This document shows positions 8,550 to 17,571 of a stretch of DNA of 64,000 nucleotides, in pieces. The notes beneath the pieces were generated by a model that was not told the DNA's origin, searched no databases, and worked only from the letters and a program-made list of their open reading frames with translations. How positions within the stretch are numbered: the first letter of the stretch is position 1; every line of letters starts with the position of its first letter. Origin of the DNA: Gammaproteobacteria bacterium (GTDB taxonomy: Bacteria > Pseudomonadota > Gammaproteobacteria > Xanthomonadales > Marinicellaceae). The translations under genes were made by a program, and so were the position numbers. The DNA is taken from NCBI GenBank assembly GCA_041395445.1, contig JAWLAO010000001.1:1-64000 (forward strand). The letters run 5' to 3'.

Positions 8550-8711
8550 ATGGTTGAGAATGGAGAGTTGGTCGATTGCATTGATGTTTGGGATCACAAA
8601 GAGATGTGTCCAGTTTCGGAGGAAGAGGTTGAAGTAGATTTATCGATTATTTCTAATGAAGAATTCCGTTTTTTTGAGAATCATCACTTCGTATTCAAAA
8701 GTTCAATCTAA
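8550..8711 (+). pseudogene. Possible 3' remnant of an unknown gene next to the IS
   Basis: An open frame enters from the IS edge at 8521 and runs to TAA 8711; the first ATG is at 8550 (53 residues, starting MVENGELVDCIDVW and ending FVFKSSI). The acidic composition (SEEEVEVDLS) looks coding-like. Family not recognised. It may be the truncated end of a gene cut by the IS or a short chance frame; there is no good ribosome site. Confidence 0.3.
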
Positions 8712-8894
8712 CAATTAGATTAAGACGTTCAGTACCAACTTACCAATTGTGTTGGCAAAAGCCAACTACGTATTATCATAATTATAAATCACGGAATTGT
8801 TAGGAGATACTTACGACTTCATGGACTTCGTCCACTTCGCTCGGTATGACCGAACTGCTTGAAAACCCTCAAATATAAAAACATCCCTCTGCAA

Positions 8895-8912
8895 TCTCCC
8901 TTCAAAGGGAGA
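8895..8912 (-). terminator. Hairpin downstream of suhB
   Basis: TCTCCCTT and AAGGGAGA pair perfectly across a two-base gap, 12 bases after the suhB stop. A T-rich tract (ATGTTTTTATATTT in the minus direction) follows about 15 bases later. Possible terminator; the distance to the T-run is longer than usual. Confidence 0.45.
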
Positions 8913-8924
8913 ATTTAATTATGA

Positions 8925-9713
8925 CTACATCGACGCCTTAATCTTATTCTGCAAAGCAGCAATTATATTCAGATTTCCGGCGATAATATTTCCGCTTTCG
9001 AGAAATTCGTTTTTCAGGTTAAAATCAGTGCAATTTCCACCGGCCTCGCGAATGATTAAACTTCCGGCTGCCATGTCCCATTTTTCCAGGCCCATTTCCC
9101 AGAATCCGTCAACTCTTCCGGATGCAACATAAGCTAAATCCAGTGCTGCTGAACCGGCTCTGCGGATGTCTCCAACAGATTTGAAAATTGATTTAAATTG
9201 CAGCATATAACGATTAAAAACTTCACGCTTTCTAAATGGGAAACCGGTTGCGATAATGCTATCCTGTAAAGTGGCTTTACTGTCAATACGAATCCGGCTG
9301 TCGTTGAGATAAGCACCATGTCCTTTGCTGGCATAAAATGTTTCATCTCGAACCGGGTCATGAATCAAGCCATGTCTGATTTCGCCATCAATTTGCAAAG
9401 CAATAGAAATCGCATAATGCGGAAATCCGTGCAGGAAGTTGGTCGTGCCATCCAGAGGGTCAATGATCCAGACATGGTTCGAGCTTTCGTTACCAAGTAA
9501 ACCACCTTCTTCTGCCAAAATAGCATGGTCGGGATGAGCTTTTAAAATAGTTTCAATAATTGCTTGCTCAGATGCTTTGTCGGCTATTGAAGCAAAGTCG
9601 TTTTCTTTTTTCTTTACCACATGAAGCAAATGGACTTGCTTTTGCATACGCATTAGAACATTACCGGCTTTAAAAGCGGCTTTTTCAGCAATATTGATTT
9701 CGGGTTGTCGCAT
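8925..9713 (-). CDS. suhB: Inositol-1-monophosphatase
   Basis: Mg2+-dependent phosphatase of inositol phosphates; in enterobacteria SuhB also joins the rRNA antitermination complex with NusA/NusG. The 262-residue protein has the family metal sites: AEEGG (Glu 68-69), WIIDPLDGTTNF (Asp 85 and 88, about 82-93) and EKWDMAAG near 215. Length and ends fit SuhB. It is divergent from trmJ, the same neighbourhood as in Escherichia coli, which supports the assignment over the two other family members in this window (50322-51895). Confidence 0.93.
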   Translation of the reverse strand: MRQPEINIAEKAAFKAGNVLMRMQKQVHLLHVVKKKENDFASIADKASEQAIIETILKAHPDHAILAEEGGLLGNESSNHVWIIDPLDGTTNFLHGFPHYAISIALQIDGEIRHGLIHDPVRDETFYASKGHGAYLNDSRIRIDSKATLQDSIIATGFPFRKREVFNRYMLQFKSIFKSVGDIRRAGSAALDLAYVASGRVDGFWEMGLEKWDMAAGSLIIREAGGNCTDFNLKNEFLESGNIIAGNLNIIAALQNKIKASM

Positions 9714-9829
9714 TAGATATCGTGATTTTAAAACAGGCGGGTATGATAACTTTTATTTAAGAATTTATGTATTTAATCGCATCAATTTTCGCTAAAATAC
9801 AGCCTTTACAAGTTTTTAATATAGAAATT

Positions 9830-10558
9830 ATGTCTGAAAATCTTCGCTTTGTGCTTTTATCAACAACTCATGCGGGAAATATTGGTGCCGCTGCTCGAGC
9901 GATGAAAACAATGGGAATTAATGATTTGGCATTAGTGAACCCTAAACTTTTTCCAAATGTGGAAGCGACAAAAAGGGCTTCAGGTGCCGATGATTTGTTG
10001 GCAAATGCTAAAGTTTGTAACCATATAGATGAATCCATTTCTGACTGTAAGTTAGTAATTGGCACGACAGCAAGAAAAAGACATTTAGATATTCCAGTAA
10101 TTGATGGCAGAGAAGCCGCAAAACTGTTAATTGAAGAATCGAAAAAGCATCAGGTGGCGTTAGTGTTTGGTAAGGAACAATATGGCATGACTAATGAAGA
10201 AGTTGAGAGATGTCATTGTTTGGTTCGATTACCGACTGTTGAAAGTTTTTCATCATTGAATTTAGCTTCTGCTGTGCAAGTAATGGCTTATGAGTGTCGT
10301 ATGCAATCACTTGAGAACATTGAATTTAATAACGAATTTACTGAACCCAATGAGGGAGACTTAGTGAATGCAGATGCTATGGAGAGTTTTTATCAGCACT
10401 ACTTCAAAGTTATGGAAGATACAATGTATTTACGTAAGGAAGGGCATGATTCGATACGAACAAAATTACGATTATTATACAATCGAGCTCGTCTAAGAAA
10501 TTATGAAGTGGACATTTTGAGGGGCTTTTTAACAAAGCTGGAAAAAAAGTTAAAATAA
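9830..10558 (+). CDS. trmJ: tRNA (cytidine/uridine-2'-O-)-methyltransferase TrmJ
   Basis: SPOUT-class enzyme that 2'-O-methylates position 32 of tRNAs using S-adenosylmethionine. The 242-residue protein starts MSENLRFVLLSTTHAGN with the N-terminal motif NIGAAARAMKTMG (about 15-29); the cofactor-binding knot region includes VFGKEQYGMTNEE (about 113-125) and LPTVESFSSLNLASAV. I chose ATG 9830 because homologues begin just before LRFVLL; an in-frame ATG at 9767 would add an unlikely 21-residue leader. Divergent from suhB with 116 bases between starts. Followed by tRNA-Asn, a plausible substrate class but with no functional link implied. Confidence 0.93.
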   Translation: MSENLRFVLLSTTHAGNIGAAARAMKTMGINDLALVNPKLFPNVEATKRASGADDLLANAKVCNHIDESISDCKLVIGTTARKRHLDIPVIDGREAAKLLIEESKKHQVALVFGKEQYGMTNEEVERCHCLVRLPTVESFSSLNLASAVQVMAYECRMQSLENIEFNNEFTEPNEGDLVNADAMESFYQHYFKVMEDTMYLRKEGHDSIRTKLRLLYNRARLRNYEVDILRGFLTKLEKKLK

Positions 10559-10571
10559 GTTTGTAAAGTTG

Positions 10572-10599
10572 TTGACAGAATCATCTTTTAAGTTACAAT
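10572..10599 (+). promoter_or_regulatory. Promoter of tRNA-Asn
   Basis: Perfect -35 TTGACA at 10572-10577 and -10 TACAAT at 10594-10599, with 16 bases between. The tRNA starts 17 bases after the -10 box. The next bases, GCGTCC, resemble a GC-rich discriminator typical of stringently controlled stable-RNA promoters (inference). Confidence 0.85.
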
Positions 10600-10615
10600 G
10601 CGTCCTCTAATTTAT

Positions 10616-10691
<76 letters not shown>

Positions 10692-10698
10692 AATATCG

Positions 10699-10728
10699 AA
10701 AAAGGCTACATTTTTTGTAGCCTTTTTT
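10699..10728 (+). terminator. Rho-independent terminator of tRNA-Asn
   Basis: GGCTACA and TGTAGCC form the stem, flanked by A5 and T6, eight bases after the tRNA. Strong intrinsic terminator, probably usable in both directions. Confidence 0.9.
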
Positions 10729-10834
10729 ATTTTCTAATGAAAAAAAAACAGATTTAGGCTAATATAGCGTTCCTTTATTTGCACAATATTATTTGTGTTC
10801 AAAAAATTAATTTAATAACAACAGGATAGAATTC

Positions 10835-11458
10835 ATGGCATTTGACGAATACGATGATTTTGAACAGGAAAAACTGGTCAAAGAGTGGATAAAAAACAAC
10901 TGGATGACGATTGCATTGGGTATTGTCATTGGTCTTGGTGGTGTTTTTGGTATTAATTATTGGAAAGCCAAGGAACAAGAAAAACGCTTTGAAATGGCAA
11001 AGCAATACCAATCTTTTTCTGATATTGTTGAACTTTCCGAGTTTACAGATGCTCAAACGAAACTGTCTGAAATGGAGAGTCAATACGGCACTAATTTTTA
11101 TCTGATTGAAGGACATTTACGTTTAGCTAAGGAGTTTATAGCGAAAAACGAATTGGAAAAAGCAACAGTTGAATTAAATAAAGTAATTAGCCTGAAACCG
11201 GATCAATTAATTACTGAATTTGCTAAATTACGCTTGGCCAGAGTTTATAATGCAATGGCAAAACATGATGAGGCTTTAACACAGGTGAAAGGAATTACAA
11301 TTGAATCTTTTTCCTCTATAGCAAAAGAAGTTGAGGGAGATGCCTATATTGCTAAAGGTGAAGCTAAGAAGGCCAAAGCATCTTATCAAGCAGCAATTGA
11401 TGCCGGTGAGGGTTACTCTGGAAAAAGAAATATCGAAATGAAGCTGGAAAACTCTTAA
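10835..11458 (+). CDS. yfgM: YfgM-like membrane-anchored tetratricopeptide protein
   Basis: Inner-membrane protein with a periplasmic TPR domain; in E. coli YfgM works with PpiD at the Sec translocon. The 207 residues show a cytoplasmic start rich in acidic residues (MAFDEYDDFEQEKLVKEWIK), one membrane segment (about 23-43, WMTIALGIVIGLGGVFGI) and helical TPR-like repeats after that (for example LEKATVELNKVISLKPDQL and KAKASYQAAIDAG). AGGA lies 9 bases before ATG 10835. First gene of the conserved yfgM-bamB-der series, with 52 bases to bamB. Confidence 0.9.
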   Translation: MAFDEYDDFEQEKLVKEWIKNNWMTIALGIVIGLGGVFGINYWKAKEQEKRFEMAKQYQSFSDIVELSEFTDAQTKLSEMESQYGTNFYLIEGHLRLAKEFIAKNELEKATVELNKVISLKPDQLITEFAKLRLARVYNAMAKHDEALTQVKGITIESFSSIAKEVEGDAYIAKGEAKKAKASYQAAIDAGEGYSGKRNIEMKLENS

Positions 11459-11510
11459 TCGAACTTTTCTGAGGGTTTCAATTCACACAACAAGAACACT
11501 TGAGGTTTTT

Positions 11511-12656
11511 ATGCAAAGAATTTTATCTGTATTATTTCTGACATTGCTTTTTACCATCTCATGCTCATCCAATAAGAAGGATAAAAAATTTGAGCCTGTT
11601 GAGTTGGAAAAAATCATCCAACAAGGTCATTTTAAAACTCTTTGGACTAAAAAATTGGATAGTGGTGACAAAGCATTCGGATATGAATTGATTCCTTTTG
11701 TTGATGGTAAAGATGTATTCGTTGCTGATAAAAAAGGAAATGTTTTAAAGCTGGATCTACAAAATGGTAAAACAATTTGGTCAACTGACTTGGAAGTTGA
11801 ACTGAGTGCCGGTCCGGGTGTTGGCAGTGATATACTGCTTTTGGGAACTCCTGAAGGTCAGGTCATAGCTTTAAACAAAGAAACGGGTGTTATGATTTGG
11901 AAATCATTGCTATCATCTGAAATTTTATCACCTCCGGTGATTGAAAATAATATGGCAATTGTTCGTGCTCAAGACGGAAAAGTTTATGCACTCAATGCTG
12001 AAAATGGCAACCGCGAGTGGTTGTTTGATACTAATATTCCTAATCTGACACTTCGTGGAAACTCCAAGCCAATTGTAAGAGCAGGGCGCGTTTATATCGG
12101 TTTTGATAATGGTAAAGTCGCTGCCATAAAACAAGAAAGCGGAGATGTGATTTGGTTGCAAAGTGTGATTGATACCCAAGGTAAAACAGAATTGGCTCGA
12201 ATCGTTGATATCGACGGTAACATGGCATTGATTGCTACCGATTTGTATCTTTCAAGTGCAGATGGGAAAACCGTTGCCGTTGCCACAGAATCCGGTCGGG
12301 TCATGTGGTCACAAGATGTGGGTTCTGCTAATGGAGTGACCGCATCTCGTACAGATTTATTTGTGTTGGATGATTTATCCAATGTTCATGCGCTCAACCG
12401 CACTGATGGCAGTAAAAAATGGAAAACCACAGAATATAAATATCGTATGTTGACACGTCCGGTATTTTATCTTGGTGATATTATTGTTGGAGATGTCGAT
12501 GGTTACATTCATGTGATTGACGGAACAGATGGTAAAACTCTGGCACGCAATCGTATGGGTAAAGACTCGTTTTATTCAGCTCCGGTCATCAGTGGTTCAA
12601 CAGTTATTTCCTATAACAAAGACGGAACACTCACAGCTTTTGAGTATTCAAGATAA
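11511..12656 (+). CDS. bamB: Outer membrane assembly lipoprotein BamB
   Basis: Beta-propeller lipoprotein of the BAM complex that inserts beta-barrel proteins into the outer membrane. The 381-residue protein starts with a lipoprotein signal (MQRILSVLFLTLLFTISC), lipidated Cys at 18. Repeated PQQ-like blades are visible: ALNKETGVMIWKS, ALNAENGNREWLF, AIKQESGDVIWLQ, ALNRTDGSKKWK and VIDGTDGKTLAR. Length fits the family (about 380-400). It sits between yfgM and der, with 15 bases to der, as in other gammaproteobacteria, implying one operon. Confidence 0.95.
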   Translation: MQRILSVLFLTLLFTISCSSNKKDKKFEPVELEKIIQQGHFKTLWTKKLDSGDKAFGYELIPFVDGKDVFVADKKGNVLKLDLQNGKTIWSTDLEVELSAGPGVGSDILLLGTPEGQVIALNKETGVMIWKSLLSSEILSPPVIENNMAIVRAQDGKVYALNAENGNREWLFDTNIPNLTLRGNSKPIVRAGRVYIGFDNGKVAAIKQESGDVIWLQSVIDTQGKTELARIVDIDGNMALIATDLYLSSADGKTVAVATESGRVMWSQDVGSANGVTASRTDLFVLDDLSNVHALNRTDGSKKWKTTEYKYRMLTRPVFYLGDIIVGDVDGYIHVIDGTDGKTLARNRMGKDSFYSAPVISGSTVISYNKDGTLTAFEYSR

Positions 12657-12671
12657 TTAGTGAGATGAATT

Positions 12672-14087
12672 ATGGTTCCAGTAATCGCTTTGGTGGGTCG
12701 TCCTAATGTAGGAAAATCAACCTTATTCAACATTCTTACCAACACCAGAGATGCTTTGGTCGCCGATTTCCCCGGACTAACCAGAGACAGACAATACGGA
12801 ACTTTTCAGGTTAATAACTCGAATGCTATTTTAGTTGATACCGGTGGATTACTGGGTGATGAGGGAAATCTCTCTGAGCTCATGAATTCACAGGTTGAAA
12901 CCGCAATTTCAGAATCAGATTTGATTTTGTTTTTGGTGGATGCCAAATCCGGATTGATGGATAATGATAAAAAAATCCTTCAGAGTTTAAGAAATACCAA
13001 TAAGCCTGTTTTTCTCCTGGTCAATAAAATTGACGGGCAAGATGAAGATCTCGCCGTTGTTGATTTTTATCAGCTGGGTCTTGAGGAGATTTTGCCCATC
13101 GCAGCGGTTCATAAACGAAATATAGCGACATTAAAATTCAAAATCGAAGAATTTTGTCAGAACTTAGAAAAAGAAGATTCTGAACAAGATATGATTCCTG
13201 AAACCAAAGGTCCAAATTTAGCAATTATTGGGCGACCTAATGTTGGAAAATCAACTTTAGTGAACCGTTTGCTGGGAGAGGACAGAGTATTGGCATTTGA
13301 TATGCCGGGAACAACAAGAGATACAATTAGTTTGCCTTTAGATTGGGATGGCAAAGATTATACTTTGGTTGATACTGCCGGAGTGAGAAAACGCTCAAAA
13401 GTTGGAGAAGGTATCGAGAAATTCAGTGTCATCAAGACTCTTCAAGCGATTGATAAATCTCAAGTTTGTGTGCTTCTAGTTGATGCTCAGGAAGGATTGA
13501 CTGACCAAGATATGCATTTGCTTGGACTCATAAACAACAATGCTCGTGCTGTTGTTATTGCGTTAAACAAATGGGATCATCTATCGGAAGAACACAAAAA
13601 TAACATCAAGTCTGAATTTGCACGCCGAATGACAGCTTTTCAATGGGTTCCTTTGGTTTATATTTCAGCTTTACATGGCTCCGGTTTATCAGAGCTAATG
13701 GATAGAGTCGATTTGGTTTATGAAGCTGCGACCAAAGTTCTGGAAACCAATCAATTGACTGAAGTTTTGAAAGAGTCGTTCAAGGCTCATCAACCGCCTT
13801 TGGTTCACGGACGTTTAACAAAATTGAAATATGCTCATGCCGGCGGGCAAAACCCGCAGAGAATTGTGATTCATGGAACACGCACCGATGTTTTAAAACC
13901 GGCCTATATCAAATATCTGGAAAAACAATTCAGGACTGCTTTTAATCTACGAGGTGCACCGATAATTTTGCAATTCAAGAGTGGTGATAATCCTTATAAA
14001 GATGCAGGCAAAAGAAAGCAACCCAATAAAACTCCAAGAAGGCACAAGTTAAATCGCCATACAACGGGAAGCAAATATGGCAAATGA
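12672..14087 (+). CDS. der: Ribosome-assembly GTPase Der (EngA)
   Basis: Essential GTPase with two tandem G domains that acts in maturation of the 50S subunit. Both P-loops are present: GRPNVGKST at about residues 8-16 and again at about 187-195. Each has its switch elements (DFPGLTRDR and DMPGTTRDT; DTGG and DTAGVRKRSKVG) and NKxD motifs (NKIDG, NKWDH). The C-terminal KH-like domain with a basic tail (KRKQPNKTPRRHKLNR) binds rRNA. 471 residues, normal length. The 3' end overlaps moeA by 11 bases, so moeA is probably co-transcribed. Confidence 0.97.
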   Translation: MVPVIALVGRPNVGKSTLFNILTNTRDALVADFPGLTRDRQYGTFQVNNSNAILVDTGGLLGDEGNLSELMNSQVETAISESDLILFLVDAKSGLMDNDKKILQSLRNTNKPVFLLVNKIDGQDEDLAVVDFYQLGLEEILPIAAVHKRNIATLKFKIEEFCQNLEKEDSEQDMIPETKGPNLAIIGRPNVGKSTLVNRLLGEDRVLAFDMPGTTRDTISLPLDWDGKDYTLVDTAGVRKRSKVGEGIEKFSVIKTLQAIDKSQVCVLLVDAQEGLTDQDMHLLGLINNNARAVVIALNKWDHLSEEHKNNIKSEFARRMTAFQWVPLVYISALHGSGLSELMDRVDLVYEAATKVLETNQLTEVLKESFKAHQPPLVHGRLTKLKYAHAGGQNPQRIVIHGTRTDVLKPAYIKYLEKQFRTAFNLRGAPIILQFKSGDNPYKDAGKRKQPNKTPRRHKLNRHTTGSKYGK

Positions 14088-15327
14088 TTATTTGACGTCC
14101 ATTTCTTATTCACAGGCTTTAAAAGTTATTCTTGCCGAAGCTCAGCAACAGTTTATTCCACAAGTTGAAAACGTGGAATTGTTAAACGGCGTGAACCGGG
14201 TTTTAGCTGAGAGTGTGACAGCACAAATTAATGTACCGGCATTCGATAATAGTGCGATGGATGGTTATGCTATCAGATATTCAGACTTACCGGAAAAGCA
14301 AGGTTGGCTGGATTTGCAAGACCCACAATATGCCGGAGTTGCAGGAAACATTGTATTGGGTGAGAATTGTGCAATTCCAATTATGACTGGTGCGGTTATT
14401 CCTGAAGGGGCAGACACTGTTGTTGTTAAAGAAAACTCACAAGTTAAAAATATGCAGGTTCACTTGCGTGAAATTGGCGAGAAAGGCAGCTGTATCAGAA
14501 ACACGGGTGCAGATATAAAATCGGGAAGTGTGATTGCTGAACAAGCTCTTCGCCTTAAACCCCAGGACTTGGGTTTGATTTCCTCTGTTGGATGTAGCGA
14601 ATTAAAGGTCTATTCAAAAGTCAAAGTTGTTTTATTCACCGGTGGTGATGAAGTGATACAACCGGGAAATGAACTGCAATACGGCCAAATTTACGATTCT
14701 GTAAGACCGACATTGCTGGGTTTGTTAAAAACACAAAATTGTGAAGTCATTGATATTTGTTCACTAGAAGATAATCCGCAACAAATCAAAGCCAAACTGG
14801 ATCAATATGCCAATGAAAATGTTGTGATAATTTGTAATGGTGGTGTTTCCGCCGGCGATAAAGATTATACCTTACAGGTTATGGAAGAGTTTGGGGAAAT
14901 TAGCTTTCATAAAGTGAATGTCAAACCCGGTTTTCCTTTCTTGTTCGGTAAATACGGGAAAGCTATGTTTTTTGGTTTACCGGGAAATCCGGTTTCCAGT
15001 TTTAGTAGTTTCTGCCAGTTTGTTATTCCTGCATTAAGAGTTTTAGAAGGAGAAGCCATCCATACTACAGGTTTTATTCGTGCGAAAATGGCAAAGAGTT
15101 ATAGCAAACATCATTATCGACGCGAATTTGTTCGAGCACGACTCAGTTATGATCCAACTATTGGATATGAGGTGATTGTTACCGGAAATCAAAGTTCCGG
15201 TCGTTTAACTTCTGTGGCTCAAGCCAATTGTTTTATTGTTTTGAATGAAACGCCGGTTGACCTACAAATTGGTGATGAAGTGAATGTCCAACGAATGGTC
15301 GATTTGCTTTATCCGCATTTGTTATGA
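14077..15327 (+). CDS. moeA: Molybdopterin molybdenumtransferase MoeA
   Basis: Inserts molybdenum into adenylylated molybdopterin in the last step of cofactor synthesis. The 416 residues include the signature FDNSAMDGYA (about 55-64), MTGAVIPEGADTVV (about 105), the MogA-like domain with FTGGDE (about 186-191) and CNGGVSAGDKDYT (about 261), then GLPGNPVSSFSSF (about 299). It overlaps der upstream and shares an ATGA stop/start with the following moeB-type gene, indicating translational coupling. With modA at 49585-50337, it shows that this organism imports and uses molybdate. Confidence 0.95.
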   Translation: MANDYLTSISYSQALKVILAEAQQQFIPQVENVELLNGVNRVLAESVTAQINVPAFDNSAMDGYAIRYSDLPEKQGWLDLQDPQYAGVAGNIVLGENCAIPIMTGAVIPEGADTVVVKENSQVKNMQVHLREIGEKGSCIRNTGADIKSGSVIAEQALRLKPQDLGLISSVGCSELKVYSKVKVVLFTGGDEVIQPGNELQYGQIYDSVRPTLLGLLKTQNCEVIDICSLEDNPQQIKAKLDQYANENVVIICNGGVSAGDKDYTLQVMEEFGEISFHKVNVKPGFPFLFGKYGKAMFFGLPGNPVSSFSSFCQFVIPALRVLEGEAIHTTGFIRAKMAKSYSKHHYRREFVRARLSYDPTIGYEVIVTGNQSSGRLTSVAQANCFIVLNETPVDLQIGDEVNVQRMVDLLYPHLL

Positions 15328-16382
15328 CCATTAACAATGTTACAGTTGAAGAAGCGTTTGAGGCGTGTCAAAAAACTAATCATCTGATTCTGGATGTCCG
15401 AACTCCTCAAGAGTGGTCTCAAGGTGTTGCGAACGGTTCAGTCTTGTTATCATTGAATGAGTTGAAAGCTAAAGCCATTTCACAACTCGATAAAAATACC
15501 AGTTATTATGTCATTTGCCAGATTGGCGAACGCTCAAAAAAAGCAATAGAAATACTCAATCAACTTGGGTTTAATAAGTTATTCCATATTTTTCAAGGAT
15601 TTGGAGAATGGCAAAAGCAGAAATTACCGATAGAACTTCCTCAAATCAATACAGATGAAGTTCGTTATTCCCGACATTATATGCTCCAAGGTTTTGGAAA
15701 AGAAGCACAAAACAAGCTTAAAGAGGCTCATGTTTTGATGATTGGAGCTGGCGGTTTGAGCTCCTCTTGTGCATTGTATCTGGCAGCAGGCGGTGTTGGA
15801 AAAATTACCATCGTCGATGACGACAAAGTTGAACTCAGCAATTTACAACGCCAGATTATACACAGCACATCGTCCATTGGAAGTCAGAAAGTTGAGTCAG
15901 CAAAATATCGCCTGAATGATTTAAACCCTGAAATATCTGTCGAGGCTGTTTCCGAAAGAATTACAGAAGCAAATGCTGATGAATTAATCAAAAACTGCGA
16001 TATTGTCATCGATGGCAGCGACAATTTATCCACCCGTTATCTGGTGAATGATGTTTGTTTGAAATATAGCAAGCCTTTGATTTATTCGGCGATTTATCAA
16101 TACGAAGCTCAGCTGACAGTGTTTGATTTCAGAATCCCCGACTCGCCTTGCCTGCGCTGTTTGTTTCCGCAAACCGAAGGTTTTGAACCGGAAAACTGCA
16201 CTGATGTTGGTGTTTTGGGAGTGGTTCCCGGAATGGCTGGAATTATGCAAGCCACAGAATCGATAAAACTCATTACCGGCATTGGTGATGTTTTGCAAAA
16301 CCAATTAATGATGATTGATTTACTGAGATTTGATTTTAGGAAGATTTCTTATCTGACATCAAAAGCCTGCAATAAACACTAG
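15324..16382 (+). CDS. moeB: Rhodanese-MoeB/ThiF fusion (sulfur-carrier adenylyltransferase)
   Basis: E1-like enzyme that adenylates the C-terminus of a small sulfur carrier (MoaD or ThiS). Residues 1-105 are a rhodanese domain with the persulfide Cys 65 in CQIGERS. Residues 115-352 are the ThiF/MoeB domain, with a nucleotide-binding GAGGLSSSCALYLAAGG (about 137) and DDDKVELSNLQRQ. The zinc motif CLRC is present, but the second CxxC usually found near the C-terminus is absent; only one Cys remains (SKACNKH). The fused rhodanese may feed sulfur directly to the carrier. Linkage to moeA favours molybdopterin over thiamine; both roles are possible. Confidence 0.88.
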   Translation: MTINNVTVEEAFEACQKTNHLILDVRTPQEWSQGVANGSVLLSLNELKAKAISQLDKNTSYYVICQIGERSKKAIEILNQLGFNKLFHIFQGFGEWQKQKLPIELPQINTDEVRYSRHYMLQGFGKEAQNKLKEAHVLMIGAGGLSSSCALYLAAGGVGKITIVDDDKVELSNLQRQIIHSTSSIGSQKVESAKYRLNDLNPEISVEAVSERITEANADELIKNCDIVIDGSDNLSTRYLVNDVCLKYSKPLIYSAIYQYEAQLTVFDFRIPDSPCLRCLFPQTEGFEPENCTDVGVLGVVPGMAGIMQATESIKLITGIGDVLQNQLMMIDLLRFDFRKISYLTSKACNKH

Positions 16383-16500
16383 AAAACTTACAATTTATTA
16401 TTGCTCAACCCATTAAGTCACCGTATTTATTGAGTATTCATAACTTCTTTTGCTAGAATCAGACATCAATATATATGTAAACTAGATAATTAGGTGTCAA

Positions 16501-17535
16501 ATGAAAACTGTCTTATTAATTCTATTGTGTTTGATTGCTCTACAGTCTTCTGCAATTTCAATATCTGAAAATATTAATATTAGCGATAACGGAACCGGTG
16601 CTGCCTGTGAGTCTGAGGGGGTTTACATATCTTTTGGAGTTGGAAGTTTTGTTGATGATGGTGATGGTAATGACTATTACGCCCGAGCTGTCGTCGATGC
16701 GAGAGGAGTGGTAATGAGTTTTAATGAGTCCTCAATTGATGTAAATAGTTCGACAATTGCATTAGGAATTCCTCAGAGTTTGAGCGGAATAACAGCCCGT
16801 CCACTAACCTTTGTATTTTTTGATAAACTCACAACATCCACAACTCCCGGAGGTAGTAATTCGGGAAAATATAACTATGCTGTTAATAATTACCAGATAA
16901 TTGTAGAACATGTTTTTGATCCGGTTGAAGTGGGAGTGGAATCTTGTGAAACGATATCAGAGTTATATTGTCACGATCCGTTGATTTATAAATCAGGTGT
17001 TGAAGCCTTAAGTTGTGGTGTAAATGATGATCCAATGGCAAATTTTACTTCACCTTTAGGTACAGTAAATTTGTGTATTCCACCAACAACCTTTGATTTA
17101 TCGGGAAATGATTTTGAGGTGTGTAATACATCATGTTCTTTTGGGGGTACTGGCTGCGATCTACAATTGGACACCCAAGATTTAGTTAACTTTACTGAGA
17201 GCCAGTTGTGTGCCACTTATACTTATAGTGCTCCAAATGTAACCGTTAATAATAATTTTTTTGGAAATTGTGAACATAACATTGAAGGAGATTATTATAT
17301 TGGAACTTTTTGGGAAGGAAGCTATAGTGCACCATTTTCATGGCTTTATACGATGCCTGATATGGTGATGAAATGGTTTAATGTTAATTATGTGTCTTCG
17401 GTGGGTCCAGGATGTAATTTTGCTTCAGCACTTAACAATGCTGTTGAATCTTATATAGCATCATTCATTCAAAATTACTATCAAAACCATTTTACCACGA
17501 ATGAGAGTAATGTATTTTGTGAAATTGTGGAGTAG
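16501..17535 (+). CDS. Secreted protein of unknown function
   Basis: 344 residues. A signal peptide is clear (MKTVLLILLCLIALQSSA, cleavage near 18-20), so the protein is exported. The mature part is acidic, rich in Asn, Ser and Thr, and has many Cys, including paired CNTSCSFGGTGC near 218, suggesting disulfides. I recognise no family; the section from about 255 (NNNFFGNCEHNIEGDYY) could be a separate domain. It ends FCEIVE, without the F-x-x-G-F tail of other secreted proteins here. ATG 16501 is chosen because the signal peptide starts there. Stands alone, 118 bases after moeB, probably with its own promoter. Confidence 0.75.
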   Translation: MKTVLLILLCLIALQSSAISISENINISDNGTGAACESEGVYISFGVGSFVDDGDGNDYYARAVVDARGVVMSFNESSIDVNSSTIALGIPQSLSGITARPLTFVFFDKLTTSTTPGGSNSGKYNYAVNNYQIIVEHVFDPVEVGVESCETISELYCHDPLIYKSGVEALSCGVNDDPMANFTSPLGTVNLCIPPTTFDLSGNDFEVCNTSCSFGGTGCDLQLDTQDLVNFTESQLCATYTYSAPNVTVNNNFFGNCEHNIEGDYYIGTFWEGSYSAPFSWLYTMPDMVMKWFNVNYVSSVGPGCNFASALNNAVESYIASFIQNYYQNHFTTNESNVFCEIVE

Positions 17536-17571
17536 ATTAATCAATTATTTATGCAGAACGACTAATAAATA

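Noticed and set aside
8400..8597. Minus-strand open frame across the IS3 right end
   Set aside because: Spans the IS boundary, overlaps orfA in another frame and has no motif; chance frame.
8751..8766. GTTGGC-AAAA-GCCAAC hairpin as a terminator
   Set aside because: Six-base stem with no T-run and no gene directly before it; too weak to assign.
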